A stretch of DNA of 55,436 bases from a virus, in the IMG/VR virus record IMGVR_UViG_3300033153_012477, positions 1 to 55,436 of that record, one strand, 5' to 3'. Under the pieces are notes generated by a model. That model ran no database searches and was not told the origin of the DNA. It saw only the letters and a program-made list of their open reading frames with translations. The position numbers and the translations under genes were made by a program. Positions 43,960-54,262 of the stretch are shown here, piece by piece (within the stretch, counting starts at the first letter, position 1; each line of letters opens with the position of its first letter).

Positions 43960-44784
43960 TTATTCTATCGTGATAGTAAACCCCAGCTTACCTGACAGTC
44001 CCCCCGCCTCATCTACCTTTGGTCGCACAACACCTCTCACTGAGGGATCAGCATCAAATCCAGCATCTTGAATTAAACTACCTATATAGTTGGGTATTCT
44101 ATTTTTTAATAATTCAGTAACTTTAAAACTAGCCCTCTCTGGATCTGTCTCAGTCATCATTTTAAATGCAGATTTATATTCTTCAGGTTTAGCATCAGTA
44201 GCGAATAACTTTAGATAGATAACACCCACATTAGGATCTTTCATTGGTGTCATCTTCCAGTTCAAGTGTTTATAATCTCCAAAAAACTTACTAAGGATAC
44301 TTTCTTTAATCTTGTCGTATTTTGCTTTACCTTTGAATAAAGCTTTATACATCTCTTCTTGATCTTTATCTAAGCTTTCTTCCCCACTATCAATTTTTTC
44401 TAAGATAGCTTTAATCTTAGATATAGATCTTAGTTTTTTCTTGTACCCGTGAGATATCCCATCCTCAAAATCTAAATAGTAATTATGAGAGTTATCCCCA
44501 TACACTACTTTAAAAGTAAAAGGTCGGTCTTTTATTTCACCTTTAATAAGTATATCAATAGGAAGCTTTCTTCTTGCTCCAGTGCTGAAAAAATAGTCAT
44601 CTTCTGTTGTTTCATTTGGTTTTTTACCATTTATAAGGACAAACTGGTCATCCCATTTCACTGGCAGATCTAAAAGAATTTTTTTAGTATTTCTAGGAAA
44701 GTGTTCTTCGATCACCCCTGAGTGTAGAAGAAAAAAAGCAATTCTCCCTAACTCTTCATTTACATATTTAGCTAGTCTATCCAT
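43960..44784 (-). CDS. Unknown protein (274 aa)
   Basis: MDRLAKYVNEELGRIAFFLLHSG..., soluble, alpha/beta. Notable segments: KKILLDLPVKWDDQFVLING, DGISHGYKKKLRSISKIKAILEKID, NWKMTPMKDPNVGVIYLKLF and a C-terminal KVDEAGGLSGKLGFTITIE. Possibly a structural or replication accessory; nothing diagnostic. It starts after a spacer of about 75 nt from the preceding gene. Confidence 0.68.
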   Translation of the reverse strand: MDRLAKYVNEELGRIAFFLLHSGVIEEHFPRNTKKILLDLPVKWDDQFVLINGKKPNETTEDDYFFSTGARRKLPIDILIKGEIKDRPFTFKVVYGDNSHNYYLDFEDGISHGYKKKLRSISKIKAILEKIDSGEESLDKDQEEMYKALFKGKAKYDKIKESILSKFFGDYKHLNWKMTPMKDPNVGVIYLKLFATDAKPEEYKSAFKMMTETDPERASFKVTELLKNRIPNYIGSLIQDAGFDADPSVRGVVRPKVDEAGGLSGKLGFTITIE

Positions 44785-44858
44785 TATATCTATCTCCAGA
44801 AAATAAGTATTCCCTAGAAATATACAAAAATACTGAATTATTCTGCAACAAACTGATA

Positions 44859-45182
44859 TTAGCCCTCTCTTATAAATCTCACAGAATTGTTTAATTCATA
44901 TGGAAATATTTGCTGAAAAGTGGTCAAATTACGTTTATTTATTTTAACAAGTAAGAAATCACAACCCTCTCTAAAAAGACCCTCCAATGTTTCCAACTCA
45001 TCTGTTAAAAATACCTCTTTAACGTCTGATAAGCTTTTGCATGCTTTAAAAGGGTCAATCCCTGGTTTGCCCGTAACAATATTATGTTTATATATTCCTC
45101 TAGTAGATGTTTGCTCATGTATCTGATCTCGAAACATAAGATATGTCATTTTCCTAATAATCTTATCTTTAGTTGTGGACAA
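44859..45182 (-). CDS. Small protein with C-terminal NSVRFIR motif, TTG start (107 aa)
   Basis: A strong GGGGGAGG site lies 5 nt before a TTG at 45182, which I take as start; the in-frame ATG at 45197 lies before that site and has none of its own. The domain LETLEGLFREGCDFLLVKINKRNL precedes the C-terminus ELNNSVRFIREG, the terminal motif shared with 9791-10096, 54255-54587 and 6583-6783. Preceded by a CTATATA element at 45216-45231. Function unknown. Confidence 0.62.
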   Translation of the reverse strand: MSTTKDKIIRKMTYLMFRDQIHEQTSTRGIYKHNIVTGKPGIDPFKACKSLSDVKEVFLTDELETLEGLFREGCDFLLVKINKRNLTTFQQIFPYELNNSVRFIREG

Positions 45183-45215
45183 AGCGACCTCCCCCATTTA
45201 TATGATGAGACACCA

Positions 45216-45231
45216 GTCTATATAGGCTATA
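45216..45231 (-). promoter_or_regulatory. CTATATA element with downstream TATAAA
   Basis: Minus strand TATAGCCTATATAGAC followed 13 nt later by TATAAA, the same arrangement as in front of the tmRNA (11 nt). Drives the 44859-45182 gene. Confidence 0.5.
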
Positions 45232-45248
45232 CCTTTTTGGCAATAGAC

Positions 45249-45473
45249 CTACCTAAATATTTTCTGAAGAGCACCTCGCACAGATTTCCACCCCTCATCT
45301 TCACTCTTAACTACCTTTTTACGTACCAAATACTTAACACAGTCTGCAGCAGTCATATTGCCCAGAGAAGCGAGTTTAGTATTATAGAGGTAATCCTTGG
45401 CGTAACTGGTCGAGTGACCTTTTTTGATGATAAAGTTGAAGCAACCTTCTTCAGCGGAGACAGAATTAGACAT
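45249..45473 (-). CDS. Small unknown protein (74 aa)
   Basis: MSNSVSAEEGCFNFIIKKGH... with AGGAGAATTT before the ATG. The C-terminal half is a basic helical region (DCVKYLVRKKVVKSEDEGWKSVRGALQKIF) that may be a small DNA-binding helix-turn-helix. Not recognised. Confidence 0.58.
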   Translation of the reverse strand: MSNSVSAEEGCFNFIIKKGHSTSYAKDYLYNTKLASLGNMTAADCVKYLVRKKVVKSEDEGWKSVRGALQKIFR

Positions 45474-45519
45474 AAATTCTCCTAATTTAATTCTAGTCTA
45501 TTATTAAATTAGGAGAATA

Positions 45520-46260
45520 TTAATTAATATTTTTTTCTATTAAACTGACCAGTTTTTCTAAATGCTCATCCTTATATAAAAGAAATCTTCCAAAATTAGC
45601 ACAATCGTCTAAACTAACCCCCATGGGGATCTCAAGAACCTCGGTATAGTCGTGTCTTTTATACTTCTTGTCTTTAAAAAAATTTCCTCTAGCAGTTTCG
45701 ATATATAATGAAGCATAATACGCTTTAGTCTTATAACGTAGCTTAATATCTAATCCTTTCTCATAATCCTGCTTTAAAGAGTACCCCTGCTTTGTAAATA
45801 GACCACTTTCTAAACAAATAGTGTAAAAATGAAGATCTCTCAAAAGGGAAGGATATGCTCTCAACACTCTTGGGAGAAGAGCATAACCGTCAAAGGTATG
45901 ACTATATCTCCTTGGGTCTTGATACTCTTTTTTCAGAATAAAGATAGATTTTGATTCTTTAACGAAAAAAGTATTTAAATATTTTTTTGATAATTGAGAT
46001 TCAGAAGGGACCTCCCCTTGTTCAAAAATAAAATCATAAAAGGAAGCTATCATTGGGGGAAGCTCATAGTGCTCCACAAAAGTACTCACTTTTTTATTAT
46101 TACCCGAATACTTAAACCCACTAAGAGTATCTTCAATACTTTTTCTTGTTAGATTAAAATCTTTCTTTTCAGTATTTCCATCCGAAAAAACTTTCAAGAT
46201 AGACTTCTGAACGATAACTATATCATTAATTCTGGGACCAAAGAGGTTGTCTTTAAGCAT
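45520..46260 (-). CDS. Unknown protein (246 aa)
   Basis: Start MLKDNLFGPRINDIVIVQKS (GGGGGAT upstream). The sequence is rich in aromatic and basic residues, with TFDGYALLPRVLRAYPSLLRDLHFYTICLE and KRHDYTEVLEIPMGVSLDDCANFGRFLLYKDEH. The conserved-looking Arg/Tyr/His residues suggest a DNA-associated enzyme, but no catalytic motif was identified. It overlaps the helicase stop region by a few bases, hence co-expressed with it. Confidence 0.65.
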   Translation of the reverse strand: MLKDNLFGPRINDIVIVQKSILKVFSDGNTEKKDFNLTRKSIEDTLSGFKYSGNNKKVSTFVEHYELPPMIASFYDFIFEQGEVPSESQLSKKYLNTFFVKESKSIFILKKEYQDPRRYSHTFDGYALLPRVLRAYPSLLRDLHFYTICLESGLFTKQGYSLKQDYEKGLDIKLRYKTKAYYASLYIETARGNFFKDKKYKRHDYTEVLEIPMGVSLDDCANFGRFLLYKDEHLEKLVSLIEKNIN

Positions 46261-46261
46261 A

Positions 46262-48163
46262 TTATCCCCCATTAGCCTTTAAATAGATCATCTGTTTATA
46301 ATTGTCCTCATCTTCTACGTCTAAAACTCTCAAGGAAAAGTACTTCTCTTGATGAACTCGATATACTTCTTTTATGAAACGACTCATTTTATTAGGTTTT
46401 GCCCAATCGTGTTGACCATTCATAAACTGCATATACATTCTTAACTTTTTTCTAGCTCTAGTTATTGCCACATAAGCAAGACAAAATTCTTCTTCAAGAC
46501 GAGCAACATCCCCCTCATCTTCTGCTTTTAAGAAGGGTATGCCAAACTCATTCATATTCATTATATGAACACTATCCCACTCAAGTCCTTTAGACTGATG
46601 TATAGTAGAGATAATAACCTTCCCCTTATCAGCGTCAACATCATCCTCGTTAATATAAAGACTGTCTATACCTTCGGAAACAGTTTTAAATCCTAGAAGA
46701 TAGTCATATAGTACGTCAAAAATAATATTTTTTTTGTTACTAGGTTCAGAAGGATCTTTTTTACCATAGCGAGTAACAAGATGATGGTCATGTAGAAAAT
46801 CTAACCCTCTTAGAAGTAGTTCTTTGTTGTCATCTTTTACTGAATCTAAATGTAAATAGTCCTTAAATGCTTTAGTTTGAGCATACCTTGCTTGTGCCCC
46901 GTGAAGAATGCCAAAGTCGTTCCCGTTCTGCACAACAGTCTCTGCCAGCTTCATAGCTGTCTTAGGACCTACTGCGGGGAGGATGCCCATAGCATTCACT
47001 AAAGAAACTTTTGTAGGTTTAACAATACTTTTTAGAACTGATAGATAGTTTTGAATAAAAGGAGCGTTTAACTTATCGGTCCCCCCTCTAACAGTATAAG
47101 GTATATTGTCTCGTCTAAGTAAAACTTGAAGACTTTGCATAGAAACAGGTTTAACAGACCTCGCTAAAACAGCTATCTCATCTAAAGGTACTCCATTTCG
47201 GATGTCATCTTTGATAGCTCGGAAACATTGAAAAGCAGCATTATCACAGATAGTATACACGGGTTTCACACCGTTTGAAGCAGTAGCTATTAGATCTTGA
47301 CCTTCAAAGCTAGGAACTTGTTTCAAAAGAACATTGGCAAAATTAATTATCTGTGGAGTAGATCTATAATTATAGGCAAGAGGATACACAATATCTGCTG
47401 TTTTTGCCATCTCCTTAAAAAGATGAGGAGCAGCTCCCCTAAATAAGTAGATAGACTGTTTGGAGTCACCTACAAATACAGCGTTCTTATTTGATAAGAG
47501 ATTAGCTATCTCGATTTGTTTAGCATTATTATCTTGAGATTCGTCAACAAAAATCCAAGTAAATTTTGAACTAAACATCGGGTCTATACTTAGTTGGGAA
47601 GCAAACATATAGAGTATATCATTAAAGTCTACTAGGTCTTGCTCTGTTTTTTCTTTTTGATAAATATTATGCACCTTCTCGCAAATCTCAGGAAAAGGTG
47701 AAGCTTGCTCCCAAGTGCAGTGTGTGTTTCTTTTTTTCTCAATGCTATCTACTATATCTTTAAACACCACTATATTCTCTTCTTCACCTTCATCCTTAAT
47801 TACCTGGCGGTAGATGTTCTTTAAGTAATGAGTTGCCTCTACTGGAAGAATAATATTAAGTTTCATTTTTTTAATCTGAGTTAAGTAGCGAAACCCCAAA
47901 CTATGAAAAGTACCTATCCACAATCTTTCCAGGTCATCTTGACCAACACCTATTTGACGACTAAGTTTAGACTTCAGATCTCTACCTGCCTTATTGGTGA
48001 AGGTGGATATAAACATCTTCTCTAAAGGCACTCCGTCCTCTATGTGCAGCTTTCTAATCAACTCTATGGTTGTTGTTGTTTTACCACTGCCTGCACCAGC
48101 GACTACTGCTACTTTACCACCAAGTGTCGCCACTATTGCTTTCTGTTGTCCATTTAATTGCAT
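46262..48163 (-). CDS. UvrD/PcrA-like superfamily 1 helicase
   Basis: 633 aa. All SF1A motifs: Q motif LNGQQKAIVA, I AGAGSGKTTTT (about 22-32), Ia STFTNKAGRDLKSK, II WIFVDESQDNN, III FVGDSKQSIYLFRGA, IV YNYRSTPQIINFA, V VIISTIHQSKGLEW, VI LAYVAITRARKKLRMY. 3'-5' DNA translocase for repair, anti-recombinase or replication restart, analogous to T4 Dda/UvsW-type support functions. AAGGATTA precedes the second ATG, taken as start. It lies upstream of the recombination block. Confidence 0.93.
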   Translation of the reverse strand: MQLNGQQKAIVATLGGKVAVVAGAGSGKTTTTIELIRKLHIEDGVPLEKMFISTFTNKAGRDLKSKLSRQIGVGQDDLERLWIGTFHSLGFRYLTQIKKMKLNIILPVEATHYLKNIYRQVIKDEGEEENIVVFKDIVDSIEKKRNTHCTWEQASPFPEICEKVHNIYQKEKTEQDLVDFNDILYMFASQLSIDPMFSSKFTWIFVDESQDNNAKQIEIANLLSNKNAVFVGDSKQSIYLFRGAAPHLFKEMAKTADIVYPLAYNYRSTPQIINFANVLLKQVPSFEGQDLIATASNGVKPVYTICDNAAFQCFRAIKDDIRNGVPLDEIAVLARSVKPVSMQSLQVLLRRDNIPYTVRGGTDKLNAPFIQNYLSVLKSIVKPTKVSLVNAMGILPAVGPKTAMKLAETVVQNGNDFGILHGAQARYAQTKAFKDYLHLDSVKDDNKELLLRGLDFLHDHHLVTRYGKKDPSEPSNKKNIIFDVLYDYLLGFKTVSEGIDSLYINEDDVDADKGKVIISTIHQSKGLEWDSVHIMNMNEFGIPFLKAEDEGDVARLEEEFCLAYVAITRARKKLRMYMQFMNGQHDWAKPNKMSRFIKEVYRVHQEKYFSLRVLDVEDEDNYKQMIYLKANGG

Positions 48164-48165
48164 CA

Positions 48166-48492
48166 TTAATCCTTATCAAAGTCGTGAACTTCATCCCAAG
48201 ACACACTGTGTTTATCACAATAACGAGGGTCTACCTTAGACCAAGTATCGTCACACATTACAGCGTGTCGGAGGTGACCTCGAACCCTTGGTCTATCCGC
48301 ACTCTGATATATCTCTTTTAGTTTACTGAACTGTTTGTCTGTTAAAAATGTTTTTCCTTCTATCGACCTCACAAAAGTAGATTCCCACTTGGTAGTGTGT
48401 TTTCTCTGAGCACAATCTTTGTACATACGAGAAATATCTCGCTTCCTACGGTCAGCAGTATAATACTTGTTACCTGGAATTTTCTTAAGCAT
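48166..48492 (-). CDS. Basic small protein (108 aa)
   Basis: Start MLKKIPGNKYYTADRRKRDI overlaps the stop of the upstream gene (ATGCTTAA), indicating coupling; an earlier ATG at 48510 is possible. Highly basic first half, with cysteines and histidines (KDCAQRKHTTKW, RHAVMCDDTW, RYCDKHSVSWDEVH) that could form a metal or HNH-like site, but no clear signature. Ends 2 nt before the helicase start. Confidence 0.6.
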   Translation of the reverse strand: MLKKIPGNKYYTADRRKRDISRMYKDCAQRKHTTKWESTFVRSIEGKTFLTDKQFSKLKEIYQSADRPRVRGHLRHAVMCDDTWSKVDPRYCDKHSVSWDEVHDFDKD

Positions 48493-49630
48493 AATCTCTA
48501 AAAAACTCATCTTCTGCTTGCTGCCTTTGATATTCTCTTTTGTTTTCAAAGAAACCTCTATCTTTCTTAAGCTTACTGAAGATATCCACTATATTGTTAT
48601 TTTCTTCTTGTAAAAACTTAGTTACTTTTTTCTTTGGTTCATACAGGTTACTCTCGTCCCAAACAGTTTGCTCGTCACACTCTATCATCACCTTCATGTT
48701 TAGAACATGGTCCGTGGGAGGGCACTCCTTTGGAGCTGTATGAATGCATAGCTCTTTTATAAACTTACCTTTATCATATACTCTCAAATGTTTTTGCTTA
48801 TTAAATACTTGATACCACCTACCAGAATCTCCTTGAACCATCACAAATCCGTTAGTGATGTACTTACGGTACTCCTTCTCAGAGATCATATCTCGGAGTG
48901 TAGCACGAGCTTTAATCTCAGCAACCGTAGCTTGAATAGTTAGGATATCTTGTCGAGAAGGAAGAACTGAGATAGTTAAATTTTTCTTCAATGTTTCTCG
49001 GATAACTTCTTTTATAGCTCTGCTGGTATAATTGGGAACCTCTATAAAAGAATCACACAGAATCTCAAATTCCAAGTCAATCATCTCAAGGTTAGTGCCT
49101 CTGTAGTAATCTGGGGTATCTTCTCTAAGAAATGGAAAGTTAGTTCTCTCATACCTTCTATCTAGCCGAGTTATCACAGGATTTATTAATTTCATCCTTT
49201 GAGAATATTCAGGATTACCCATGTTAGCGTACATGGTATAATTTCTACTCTGAAGATAATAAAGAATGTCGTCAGGGTGATACCTGATTTGCTCTCGGTG
49301 TCTCAATCCTGTAGGAAGATTATGTCTCTCTAAAAAAATATCATCTAATGGTACTAATCTTCCTTTTTCATCTTCCAGTTCAAGCTGATCGTGTATTTTT
49401 CTATGTAACCAGGAATCCTCATTATGGTTCCTTCGGTGATCCCTCGCTTCAAGAGGATCTCTGGGTATACGGATTCTAAAGGTGAAGGCTGTTTTACTTA
49501 TTGTTGGGTCATAGGCAGGTTCCATAACATCAAGAGAGTCCCCAATACAGTGTACTGGCATAGCAAACATGCTTGGAGATCGCATTGGATCTAACATCTC
49601 TCTTGTTTCAACGCCACGCAGAATTGCCAT
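48485..49630 (-). CDS. Unknown conserved-looking protein (381 aa)
   Basis: Start MAILRGVETREMLDPMRSPS (CAAGGAAGG upstream). Soluble, Arg/Asp-rich: TFRIRIPRDPLEARDHRRNH, LERHNLPTGLRHREQIRYHP, PVITRLDRRYERTNFPFL, and a C-terminal charged coil (FENKREYQRQQAEDEFFRDYA). In position (first gene of the operon with helicase) it could be a replication or structural protein. I do not recognise it. Confidence 0.68.
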   Translation of the reverse strand: MAILRGVETREMLDPMRSPSMFAMPVHCIGDSLDVMEPAYDPTISKTAFTFRIRIPRDPLEARDHRRNHNEDSWLHRKIHDQLELEDEKGRLVPLDDIFLERHNLPTGLRHREQIRYHPDDILYYLQSRNYTMYANMGNPEYSQRMKLINPVITRLDRRYERTNFPFLREDTPDYYRGTNLEMIDLEFEILCDSFIEVPNYTSRAIKEVIRETLKKNLTISVLPSRQDILTIQATVAEIKARATLRDMISEKEYRKYITNGFVMVQGDSGRWYQVFNKQKHLRVYDKGKFIKELCIHTAPKECPPTDHVLNMKVMIECDEQTVWDESNLYEPKKKVTKFLQEENNNIVDIFSKLKKDRGFFENKREYQRQQAEDEFFRDYA

Positions 49631-49689
49631 AAATAACCTTCCTTGATTTTGACACAGTAACAAAATAATCTCAATCTGTAAATGTTAAA

Positions 49690-49717
49690 TTGACGAAGCC
49701 TGTAGATCTATATAAAC
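49690..49717 (+). promoter_or_regulatory. Promoter for the rightward 49.7-kb genes
   Basis: TTGACG (49690-49695), 15-nt spacer, TATAAA (49711-49716) inside TCTATATAAAC. The -35/-10 spacing of 15 nt equals that of the Ro60 promoter. It lies 34 nt before the ATG of the membrane-protein gene. Confidence 0.55.
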
Positions 49718-49750
49718 TATATTTTCTTTATTGAAATTATCGGAGGAATC

Positions 49751-50017
49751 ATGAAAGCAAAAGCGATCTTATCAATTATCCTATCAGCGATTTATTTATT
49801 TGTAATAAATCTTTACTCTTCTTTTCAAGGAAGCATTGAATCACAAATTGCAGTAAAACAATTAGACGATAGTATGTTATCCTATGGGGCATCAAACTTT
49901 GTGATAAGCAGCAATGTCTATTCAGTAATTCATTTTATTTTTTGGGCATCGATGGCATACATGTGGAGTCACACAATTATAAATATTATTAAAAAACAAA
50001 TGAACGAGGAGAAGTAA
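49751..50017 (+). CDS. Small two-span membrane protein (88 aa)
   Basis: Two hydrophobic segments (AILSIILSAIYLFVINLY at about 4-21 and VIHFIFWASMAYMWSHTII at about 57-75) joined by a polar loop, with a lysine-rich C-terminus (KKQMNEEK). CGGAGGAATC precedes the ATG. It ends 2 nt before the SPFH lipoprotein gene, so the two probably assemble in the same membrane. Confidence 0.7.
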   Translation: MKAKAILSIILSAIYLFVINLYSSFQGSIESQIAVKQLDDSMLSYGASNFVISSNVYSVIHFIFWASMAYMWSHTIINIIKKQMNEEK

Positions 50018-50019
50018 GC

Positions 50020-50988
50020 ATGAAATTTTTATTACCTTTATTAATGATGAGTATGTTAGCAGTAATGACAGGATGTGGTCCTGCTAAGGTTATCCCTTAT
50101 GAAACAATTAACACTAACGAAACAGCTTTTGTGGTTCCGCTAGAGGGAGCTACTAAGGAAAATCAAGGGAAGTTTATGTCTCTGGATTATTTGAAAGAAG
50201 CTAAGGTCGCTACTAAAAGAGTTATGATTCCAGTAAAGGAATATACTACAGGTAGAGGTCCAGGAGCTTACAAATGGATCCCAACTGTCCGAGTCATTAA
50301 GGTCGATAGAACTCCTGTTACAAGAGAGTGGACTTCTGATGAATCCACAGGAACTACATCTAAGAATGAAGCTATAGAAGTAGAGTCCTTAGATTCAATT
50401 GGATTTAAGCTAGGTGTGAATATCACGGCAATGATTCAAGAAAATGACGCTTCACTTTTTCTTTACACCTACGCAGGTAAAAGTCTTTCTAGTGTAGTTG
50501 ATCAGGATGTACGTGGTAAAGTGCTATCTATTCTAAGTAGAGAGTTTGGAAGTAGAGATCTTGCTAAATGTAAAAAAGAAAAGAAAGTAATTTTTGATCT
50601 TGCTCGTAAAGAAGTAGGAGAACACTTTAAGAATTATGGTGTAACTATTTCTAACTTAGGGCATTCTAAAGGTCTAACTTATGTTGATAAAGAGATTCAA
50701 GATTCCATCAATCAAGCTTATGTTGAAGAAATGAACATTCAAGCTCAATCAAAGAAAAATGAAGCTCAAACAAAAATCAATGAAAGAAATGTAAGTATTG
50801 CAAGAGCAGAGAAAGACGCTGCTGTTGAATTTGCTAAAGCTAGAGTAGCTAGAACACAGATGGTCGAACTAGAGATCAAGAAAATAAAAGCAGAGGCTTT
50901 TAAAGAGTTGGCAAATAAGTGGGACGGTAAATATCCAGAAAAGATGATGCCAGCTAATGCTAATATGTTATATAATTTAGGAAATTAA
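50020..50988 (+). CDS. SPFH/prohibitin-like lipoprotein
   Basis: 322 aa. Lipobox AVMTGCG (C19) then a Band-7-like domain: VPVKEYTTG.. region, AIEVESLDSIGFKLGVNITAMIQ, VVDQDVRGKVLSILSREF, FKNYGVTISNLGHSKGLTYVDKEIQDSINQA. It continues into a long Lys/Glu/Ala coiled coil (MNIQAQSKKNEAQTKINERN) typical of stomatin/prohibitin oligomers. Lipid anchoring in place of an N-terminal hairpin is notable. SPFH rings stabilise membrane microdomains or inhibit proteases such as FtsH; in a phage this could protect lysogeny or lysis proteins. AGGAGAAGTAAGC upstream. Confidence 0.85.
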   Translation: MKFLLPLLMMSMLAVMTGCGPAKVIPYETINTNETAFVVPLEGATKENQGKFMSLDYLKEAKVATKRVMIPVKEYTTGRGPGAYKWIPTVRVIKVDRTPVTREWTSDESTGTTSKNEAIEVESLDSIGFKLGVNITAMIQENDASLFLYTYAGKSLSSVVDQDVRGKVLSILSREFGSRDLAKCKKEKKVIFDLARKEVGEHFKNYGVTISNLGHSKGLTYVDKEIQDSINQAYVEEMNIQAQSKKNEAQTKINERNVSIARAEKDAAVEFAKARVARTQMVELEIKKIKAEAFKELANKWDGKYPEKMMPANANMLYNLGN

Positions 50989-51004
50989 ATTAATAAAGGG
51001 AAAA

Positions 51005-51050
51005 TCTATATAGGTTTTCCCTTGACACTTTGCTAGTTAAAATTAGATTA
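51005..51050 (+). promoter_or_regulatory. GroE promoter region
   Basis: TCTATATAGG (51005-51014) then TTGACA (51022-51027) and, after 16 nt, TAGATT. It lies between the SPFH gene and groES. No CIRCE-type inverted repeat was found, so heat-shock repressor control is not evident. Confidence 0.45.
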
Positions 51051-51084
51051 TTGTAAAACGATATAATTCACAAGGAGAATTTAC

Positions 51085-51357
51085 ATGAATTTTAGTCCCA
51101 CAGGTGACAGAGTGCTCATTGAAAGAGCAGAAGTAGAGAGTAAGACCGCAGGAGGTCTAATTATTCCTGATACTCAGGATAAAGAAAAACCTACACAAGG
51201 TAGGATCATTTCAGTAGGTGATTTGTCTGTAAAGGATGAATTGTTTAAGGTGGGTAACGTAGCTCTTTTTACAAAATGCTATGAAGTAACAATTGAAGAT
51301 AAGGATTTTGCTGTAGTCAACAGTGAAGATATTCTTGGTATTTTTAAAGAACAATAA
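51085..51357 (+). CDS. groS: Co-chaperonin GroES
   Basis: 90 aa, full length. [30 protein letters not shown] includes the mobile loop ([10 protein letters not shown]), and [11 protein letters not shown] is the conserved GxVxxVG-like turn; the roof and C-terminal [11 protein letters not shown] are present. AAGGAG before the ATG. It caps GroEL. Ten nt separate it from groEL, a normal bacterial-type groE operon in a presumed phage. Confidence 0.95.
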   Translation: MNFSPTGDRVLIERAEVESKTAGGLIIPDTQDKEKPTQGRIISVGDLSVKDELFKVGNVALFTKCYEVTIEDKDFAVVNSEDILGIFKEQ

Positions 51358-51364
51358 GGAGTAA

Positions 51365-52981
<1,617 letters not shown>

Positions 52982-52992
52982 TTTAAATTTAC

Positions 52993-53019
52993 AAGGGGGC
53001 TTTTTGCCCCCTTTTTTTT
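52993..53019 (+). terminator. Rho-independent terminator of groESL
   Basis: AAGGGGGC-TTTTT-GCCCCCTT followed by TTTTTT, starting 11 nt after the groEL stop. A textbook strong intrinsic terminator. Confidence 0.93.
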
Positions 53020-53028
53020 GGTTTTAAT

Positions 53029-53790
53029 ATGGAAGTTAAGATAAATTTATCCTCAGAGGACATACCCTATATAATACGTCTTGCCTTAGCTGGATGCTCA
53101 GAGCTGTTAAATTATCCCAAGCTATGTTCTTTAGTAAACGAAGATTGGGAACCTGATCGAAGTGAATATGATCACAGAAGATGGGCGTGGTATAGAAAAG
53201 CCACCCCTGTACACGCCCTAGCTTTTAATGGGCATTCTAAAATTTTAGATTATCCTCAGTATCTAACATTAAAAAACGAAGATGGTGACACCCCTCTCCA
53301 TTTCCTAGCTCAATCCTGTCTCCCTCGGGGTTGGAATGATGAAATAGTAGTTACTCCAGAAATAGCAGAAGTCTTTGATAAGATTCTTAAAATAAAAGAT
53401 TTAGATAAAAACACAGGATATGAAGGAGTCACCCCTTTACACTTTATTGCTCAAATGGGGTATCTTCCTGTTTTAGATTATCCAGGAATTGAAAAGATTG
53501 AAACTCCTGGATGGAATGCTCAGGGAACTCCCATGACCTTCCTTTATGAATCGGCAACAACAGGACTAGGAAAACTATTAAGACATCCTCATATCTTCAC
53601 AGAATATGAAAGCCATGGATCCCCTCTTGAATCCTTAGCCCATAATAAAGAATTAAGACCAACTGTTAAAATTCTCAAAAGGTATGGTTTTAAATTCAAC
53701 CGAAAATGGCACCCCTCAAAGAAATTAGATAGGGAAGTTGTAAGTGATATGCTGTCTATACCAAAATCCATAAGATTTATGATTTATTAA
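53029..53790 (+). CDS. Ankyrin-repeat protein
   Basis: 253 aa with about four to five repeats of the ankyrin type: ATPVHALAFNGHSKILDYPQ, GDTPLHFLAQSCLP, GVTPLHFIAQMGYLPVLDYP and GTPMTFLYESATTGLGKLLRHP, then SPLESLAHNKELRPTVKILKRYG. The TPLH cores make the call safe. No other domain; likely a protein-protein interaction module, perhaps binding a host protein. It starts 10 nt after the groE terminator and is read from a new promoter or read-through. Confidence 0.85.
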   Translation: MEVKINLSSEDIPYIIRLALAGCSELLNYPKLCSLVNEDWEPDRSEYDHRRWAWYRKATPVHALAFNGHSKILDYPQYLTLKNEDGDTPLHFLAQSCLPRGWNDEIVVTPEIAEVFDKILKIKDLDKNTGYEGVTPLHFIAQMGYLPVLDYPGIEKIETPGWNAQGTPMTFLYESATTGLGKLLRHPHIFTEYESHGSPLESLAHNKELRPTVKILKRYGFKFNRKWHPSKKLDREVVSDMLSIPKSIRFMIY

Positions 53791-53962
53791 TTTTCTACCC
53801 TTGACGTTCAATAATATGATATTATCTTGTATATTGTAAGGACAACAATAACTATTGGAGAAGGAAATGCACGAAATATAGGTTAGATTAATAAAACCAC
53901 CTTGACCCATCTTTTTAAGATTCAGTTTAATTTTCAAAAAAACTACTTAAAAGGATGTAAAA

Positions 53963-54262
53963 ATGACTAATGTAAAATTAGAAATCAAAAAAGAACTAAA
54001 ACAACTTGCTCAGGATCTTAGGATCCAAAAAAGACTATTTAAATCTAAACAAAGAGAAGGAACAGATACCTACGCTGACCTATGTAATAAAGATTCACTT
54101 AAATGGGAATTCAGGCACAAACACATAGCTAGATGTCTTTTAAGAGGGACTCCTTATGAACGCATAGAGCCTAAAGTGGGCTACGGTAATGAGCCTGATA
54201 TGGATCTTGTAGAGAAGTATGAAAAAGAGTACCTCGCTCGTTTTGAGGTGTCTCATGAGTAG
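53963..54262 (+). CDS. Small basic protein (99 aa)
   Basis: MTNVKLEIKKELKQLAQDLRIQKRLFKSKQREG..., two helices rich in Lys/Arg; contains KWEFRHKHIARCLLRGTPYE, a pattern that occurs in phage small proteins. AAAAGGATG before the ATG. Ends in TAG, overlapping the next gene's ATG (ATGAGTAG). About 170 nt of AT-rich spacer with a TTGACG/TATTAT promoter-like pair (near 53801-53830) precedes. Confidence 0.68.
   Translation: MTNVKLEIKKELKQLAQDLRIQKRLFKSKQREGTDTYADLCNKDSLKWEFRHKHIARCLLRGTPYERIEPKVGYGNEPDMDLVEKYEKEYLARFEVSHE

Noticed and set aside
43788-43973. Frame of 61 codons starting MDDVPLSL
   Set aside because: No ribosome site; the overlapping 40-codon frame at 43828 has AAAAGGAAAT upstream and a sensible membrane-helix composition.
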